In this document: positions 7,880-10,826 of the stretch, piece by piece
Layout of the letters: each line of letters opens with the position of its first letter
Numbering within the stretch: the first letter of the stretch is position 1
Source of the DNA: Acetomicrobium sp. UBA3949
Lineage (GTDB): Bacteria; Synergistota; Synergistia; Synergistales; Acetomicrobiaceae
Reading direction: 5' to 3'
Length of the DNA stretch: 10,826 nucleotides
Assembly (NCBI GenBank): GCA_002385485.1
Contig: DGDP01000110.1
Location: forward strand, 1-10,826
Program-made: the position numbers and the translations under genes
The notes under the pieces: generated by a model
Told to the model about the DNA's origin: nothing
The model's database searches: none
The model's input: the letters and a program-made list of their open reading frames with translations, nothing else

Positions 7880-7945
7880 GATATCGATATTAAACCTATA
7901 AAAGCATAGCATAAAAAATATTTGACGGAGTTAAAAACTTGGCCA

Positions 7946-7976
7946 TTGCCCCGGATAACTGCATTTAGTGTAAAAT
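7946..7976 (+). promoter_or_regulatory. Candidate dapF promoter
   Basis: TAAAAT at 7971-7976 resembles a -10 box and is preceded directly by GTG. The best upstream partner is TTGCCC at 7946-7951 with a long 19-base spacer, which is a weak -35 match. Its place in the divergent spacer, 39 bases before the dapF ATG, is right for a promoter serving dapF and the downstream symporter gene. Confidence 0.35.
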
Positions 7977-8015
7977 TTCAGTAATGATGTTACCTGAAAG
8001 GGAGGCGACCCACGA

Positions 8016-8858
8016 ATGATATCCTTTGCAAAAGCCCATGGCAACGGCAATGACTTCATTATAATAGAAAACATAGAAGGGACATACAGCAACGATGGGT
8101 TATCCGATCTGGCAAAAAAGGTATGTCGCAGAAAGACTTCTCTGGGCGCAGACGGAGTCCTGGTACTCGAGGGTTCGAAAACGCTCGATTTTTATATGAG
8201 GCTTTTCAACGCCGACGGATCGGAGGGAGATATGTGCGGGAACGGTGCCAGGTGTATCGCAAGGTACGCCTTTGAAAAAGGCCACGCGAAAAGCAACATG
8301 ACCTTTGAGACCAAAGCCGGCCCTATAAGGGCTTCCGTAAATCCTCCCTGGGCTACAATTGACATGGGCGAAATCGATGTCTCAAACCTGAAAAAGGGAA
8401 AGATCAACGCCTTTGACAAAGAAATTCACTATATGGCTTTTTACGTTGGCGTACCTCATTGCGTCCTCTTTTTTCCTGGATTTCGGAACATACCGCGCGA
8501 CAGTTTGCTTTCCCTTGCACGCCATATACGCCGGAAGGGCGCGATCTTCGACGAGGGGGCAAACGTAAACTTCGCAGAGAGGAATAAAGACTGCATAGTG
8601 GCGATGACATACGAACGAGGGGTGGAGGATTTCACCCTTTCCTGCGGCACGGGATCCATAGCCTGTTGCCTCGCATCCCATCTGCTTTTCGGTTCTCCTC
8701 TCTCGATGAACGTTAAAAATCCCGGGGGCGTAAATAAAGTGGCATTGAGGCTCACATCCGAAAAGGTCTTCGAGGCCTCTCTTTCGGGTAAAGCCCTAAT
8801 AGTAGCAGAAGGCCTTATTATGGAAGAGGCCTTGTCAGAAGAAGAAGGCTTTAAATAA
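8016..8858 (+). CDS. dapF: Diaminopimelate epimerase
   Basis: DapF interconverts LL- and meso-diaminopimelate in the cytoplasm, supplying meso-DAP for peptidoglycan and the precursor of lysine, without a cofactor. The 280-residue length is normal. The N-terminal HGNGNDF motif (9-14), the first catalytic cysteine in MCGNGARC (C74), GANVNFAE (181-188), and the second catalytic cysteine in LSCGTGS (C210) with the preceding YERGVED are all present, so both acid/base thiols are intact. The usual GNPH substrate loop reads GVPH here (145-148), a variant I believe occurs in other DapF proteins. GGAGG at 8001-8005 lies ten bases before the ATG. The gene is divergent from the chemoreceptor and is followed after 20 bases by the symporter gene, suggesting co-transcription. 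Its presence implies a DAP-type cell wall or DAP-route lysine synthesis. Confidence 0.96.
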   Translation: MISFAKAHGNGNDFIIIENIEGTYSNDGLSDLAKKVCRRKTSLGADGVLVLEGSKTLDFYMRLFNADGSEGDMCGNGARCIARYAFEKGHAKSNMTFETKAGPIRASVNPPWATIDMGEIDVSNLKKGKINAFDKEIHYMAFYVGVPHCVLFFPGFRNIPRDSLLSLARHIRRKGAIFDEGANVNFAERNKDCIVAMTYERGVEDFTLSCGTGSIACCLASHLLFGSPLSMNVKNPGGVNKVALRLTSEKVFEASLSGKALIVAEGLIMEEALSEEEGFK

Positions 8859-8878
8859 GACGTCGGGAGGAGAAAGCA

Positions 8879-10117
8879 ATGACCGATAGTAGGACAGGCT
8901 TGCTAAAGAACTACGGATTTCCCGTAATCTTGCTGATATCTATAGCAGTAGGTTCGACTATAGGCGCCTTAATGGGCAAAGAGGCATTGGTCTTCAAGCC
9001 CTTAGGCGACGTCTTCATAAATCTAATGTTCATGATAGTCGTGCCATTGGTATTTTGTACCATAACGAACGCCGTTGCCGGAATGTCGTCCCTTAAACGT
9101 TTGGGAAAAGTGCTCGGAACTACTATATCTATTTTTCTGATAACCGGCGTCATTGCTGCCGTAATAATGCTCGCCGCCGTAGTATTTTTTCCTCCTGCAC
9201 AGGGCATAGTGATAGAGGGAGTTGCTCCCCGGGATTTCGAGCCCCTGAACACGGCAGAACAAATCGTGAAAGCCTTCACGGTAGAGGATTTTGCGGACCT
9301 ATTTTCGAGACGGCACATTCTACCCCTGATAATCTTTTCTATATTGCTGGGCATCAGTTTGAACGCACTCGGCGAGAAAGCCCGCCCCGTAGTTAATGTC
9401 GTATCGATACTATCCGATGCCATGTTGCAATTGGTCAAGATCGTAATGTATTATGCCCCCATCGGGCTTGGGGCTTACTTCGCCACCCTGGTAGGCGACT
9501 TCGGACCGCAACTTCTCGGTTCATACGCAAGAGCCATGATAGTCTATCACACAGTTACGTTTGCCTACTTTTTCATCGCCTTCAGCGTCTATGCTTACAT
9601 TTCGACGGACGGTGAGGGTATTGCCCGTTTCTGGAAGAACATAATCACCCCCGCCATTACTGCCCTTGCAACGGGAAGCAGCAACGCCACACTGCCCGTA
9701 AATCTGGAGGCCGCGAGAAATATCGGAGTTCCGGAAGACATAAGAAACATGGTACTGCCCCTGGGAGCGACAATTCACATGGAAGGATCGTGCTTGAGCG
9801 GAATACTTAAGATATCCTTTCTCTTTGGCTTTTACGGGTTGAGTTTCTCAGGCGTGAACACCTTCGCCACCGCCATTGCAATTGCCGCCCTAAGCGGAGT
9901 AGTCCTCTCGGGAATTCCCGGAGGCGGCCTGGTGGGCGAAATGCTGATCGTAAGCTTATACGGTTTCCCCCCGGAGGCCTTTCCCATAATAGCAACCATC
10001 GGCTTTCTCGTCGATCCGGCAGCCACCATGGTCAACGCCACGGGGGACACGGCTTCTTCCATGCTTGTGGCCCGATTCCTCGAAGGTAAAAATTGGTTCA
10101 GGAAGGCGCAGGGATAA
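8879..10117 (+). CDS. DAACS-family dicarboxylate/amino acid:cation symporter
   Basis: This 412-residue inner-membrane protein belongs to the DAACS/GltP family of secondary transporters, with many hydrophobic segments (for example ~13-32, 43-68, 81-104) and two re-entrant hairpins. HP1 is LATGSSNATLP (263-273). TM7 reads LPLGATIHMEGS (293-304), where the family usually has an NMDGT-like motif. HP2 contains SGIPGGG (344-350). TM8 reads DPAATMVNATGD (379-390). Compared with GltPh, the cation-site Asn401/Asp405 equivalents (N386, D390) and the amino-group ligand Asp394 (D379) are kept. The Arg397 that holds the acidic side chain is alanine (A382), and the TM7 Asn and Asp are His and Glu. Import of a non-acidic substrate is therefore more likely than glutamate or aspartate. 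GGGAGGAG at 8865-8872 is an excellent ribosome site six bases before the ATG. It probably shares an mRNA with dapF. The family call is firm; substrate and coupling ion are unknown. Confidence 0.92.
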   Translation: MTDSRTGLLKNYGFPVILLISIAVGSTIGALMGKEALVFKPLGDVFINLMFMIVVPLVFCTITNAVAGMSSLKRLGKVLGTTISIFLITGVIAAVIMLAAVVFFPPAQGIVIEGVAPRDFEPLNTAEQIVKAFTVEDFADLFSRRHILPLIIFSILLGISLNALGEKARPVVNVVSILSDAMLQLVKIVMYYAPIGLGAYFATLVGDFGPQLLGSYARAMIVYHTVTFAYFFIAFSVYAYISTDGEGIARFWKNIITPAITALATGSSNATLPVNLEAARNIGVPEDIRNMVLPLGATIHMEGSCLSGILKISFLFGFYGLSFSGVNTFATAIAIAALSGVVLSGIPGGGLVGEMLIVSLYGFPPEAFPIIATIGFLVDPAATMVNATGDTASSMLVARFLEGKNWFRKAQG

Positions 10118-10130
10118 ATCTTAAGAACCG

Positions 10131-10188
10131 ATAAAAAGGAAGGCAGGGCACTAAAGGCCATGTGGCAAGAGGTTCTTCAGCGCCCTGC
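10131..10188 (-). terminator. Intrinsic terminator of the FAH-family gene
   Basis: Read on the - strand, a left arm GCAGGGCGCTGAAG (10188-10175) pairs with CTTTAGTGCCCTGC (10156-10143). This forms a continuous 14-base-pair stem containing two G-U pairs, with an 18-base loop, and is followed by CTTCCTTTTTAT. It begins 14 bases after the FAH gene stop. On the + strand the two G-U positions become A-C mismatches and the nearest T-run (10201-10208) starts 12 bases after the stem, so the structure favours termination of the - strand transcript. Confidence 0.75.
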
Positions 10189-10202
10189 TCGTGACAGCCC
10201 AT

Positions 10203-10826
10203 TTATTTTTGACTGCCTATGGAGATTTTAAGGGCTCCTATCCCCTCCACCGTTACAGAAGCGACGTCCCCCCTGCTCAGCTCTCCAACGCCGCTAGGAG
10301 TTCCCGTCAAAACCACATCTCCAGGAAATAATGTCATGAAAGAAGATATGTAGCTCAATATCTTCTTGACGGAAAATATCATAAGGGATGTTCTGCTGTT
10401 TTGCCTTATCTGTCCGTTCACTTCCGTTTTTATGCCGAGATCGGTGGGATCGAGCCGAGTCTCGATCCAGGGACCGATGGGACAAAATTTATCGGCCGAT
10501 TTGGCCCTTATCCACTGCAGGTCTTCCCTCTGAGCGTCCCTAGCTGTAAGATCGAAGGCACAGGTATAACCCAACACATAGTTTAATGCTTCATCTTCCG
10601 GAACCTCTTTCATCGGTTTAGCGATTACCACCGCAAGCTCTCCTTCGTAGTGGAATTCCTTAGTGAAAGCAGGATAGGGTATTATGTCCTCGGGATCGGC
10701 CAAAGCGTTCGGTGCCTTCAAAAAAAGGCCGGGCTCCTTTGGAAGGCTGCTTACATCCCCGTCCATTTCCTCGATGTGATCGACGTAATTTTTCCCGACG
10801 CACACGATCTTTGACGGCTCAACGGG
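10203..10826 (-). CDS. FAH-family hydrolase/isomerase (5' truncated at window end)
   Basis: The visible 207 residues belong to the fumarylacetoacetate hydrolase family: divalent-metal enzymes that cleave or isomerise 2-oxo acids, such as acylpyruvases, fumarylpyruvate hydrolases and homoprotocatechuate-pathway isomerases. Counting from the first visible residue, SKIVCVGKNYVDHIEE (5-20) contains the HxxE pair (H17, E20). HYEGELAVVI (59-68) supplies metal ligands E61 and E63, and GYTCAFDLTARD supplies D92. K109 precedes the FCPIGPW segment. The C-terminus has FPGDVVLTGTPSGVG (167-181) and ends normally. The frame stays open through the right edge, and the GTG at 10805-10803 encodes an internal valine of the conserved VCVGKNY strand, so it is not the start; roughly 40-50 residues are probably missing. 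It converges on the symporter gene across an 85-base spacer with a terminator. The exact substrate cannot be told from the sequence. Confidence 0.9.
   Translation of the reverse strand, partial: PVEPSKIVCVGKNYVDHIEEMDGDVSSLPKEPGLFLKAPNALADPEDIIPYPAFTKEFHYEGELAVVIAKPMKEVPEDEALNYVLGYTCAFDLTARDAQREDLQWIRAKSADKFCPIGPWIETRLDPTDLGIKTEVNGQIRQNSRTSLMIFSVKKILSYISSFMTLFPGDVVLTGTPSGVGELSRGDVASVTVEGIGALKISIGSQK

Noticed and set aside
7876..8015. Riboswitch upstream of dapF (lysine type) or of the chemoreceptor (cyclic-di-GMP type)
   Set aside because: The spacer is only 149 bases, shared by two divergent genes, and I found none of the paired helices or conserved core sequences of these riboswitches.
8448..8459. 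DapF GVPH in place of GNPH as a lost active-site residue
   Set aside because: Both catalytic cysteines and the other motifs are intact, and I believe the GVPH variant occurs in other DapF proteins, so it does not indicate loss of function.
10803..10805. GTG on the - strand as the start of the FAH-family gene
   Set aside because: The frame continues to the window edge with conserved family sequence (PSKIVCVGKNY), so this GTG encodes an internal valine.

Overview
The window looks like an ordinary stretch of chromosome from an anaerobic, Gram-negative-type bacterium of medium G+C. My best guess is the phylum Synergistota. This rests on the mix of genes (AddAB-type recombination nuclease, HD-GYP regulator, chemoreceptor, diaminopimelate epimerase, amino-acid/dicarboxylate symporter, FAH-family enzyme) and on the general look of the proteins. 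No marker gene is present, so the assignment is tentative; Clostridia or Thermotogota cannot be excluded. I see no tRNA, rRNA, CRISPR array, insertion sequence or phage gene.

Layout. Bases 1-19 are not genomic: they match the Nextera/Tn5 mosaic-end adapter, so the left edge is a contig end with untrimmed adapter. From about base 21 to 4578 on the + strand lie the 3' part of an addB-like nuclease gene and a complete addA-like helicase-nuclease gene. They overlap by 14 bases and should encode the two subunits of a double-strand-break-resecting complex. Both proteins end in a PD-(D/E)XK nuclease domain with a complete set of four cysteines of the iron-sulfur type. A 169-base spacer with an imperfect hairpin and a TATAAT box leads to a tandem-PAS HD-GYP gene (4748-6091), a predicted cyclic-di-GMP phosphodiesterase.

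That gene converges on a methyl-accepting chemotaxis protein on the - strand (6088-7866). The two stop codons share the palindrome CTAG, so there is no room for a terminator between them. A 149-base divergent spacer separates the chemoreceptor from dapF (8016-8858), which is followed after 20 bases by a DAACS-family symporter (8879-10117), probably in the same operon. The symporter keeps the family fold motifs but has changed key residues in its TM7 and TM8 binding-site motifs. An 85-base convergent spacer holds a strong terminator that suits the - strand. Beyond it is the 3' part of an FAH-family hydrolase/isomerase gene on the - strand, which runs off the right end.

The genes form small independent units: DNA repair (addBA), sensing and second-messenger control (HD-GYP and chemoreceptor), cell wall/lysine precursor synthesis plus transport (dapF and symporter), and organic-acid metabolism (FAH enzyme). 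No spacer exceeds 300 bases. I found no convincing new system. The observations most worth checking are the paired Fe-S-type nuclease domains, the unusual symporter binding site, the structured 3' spacer, and the adapter contamination.
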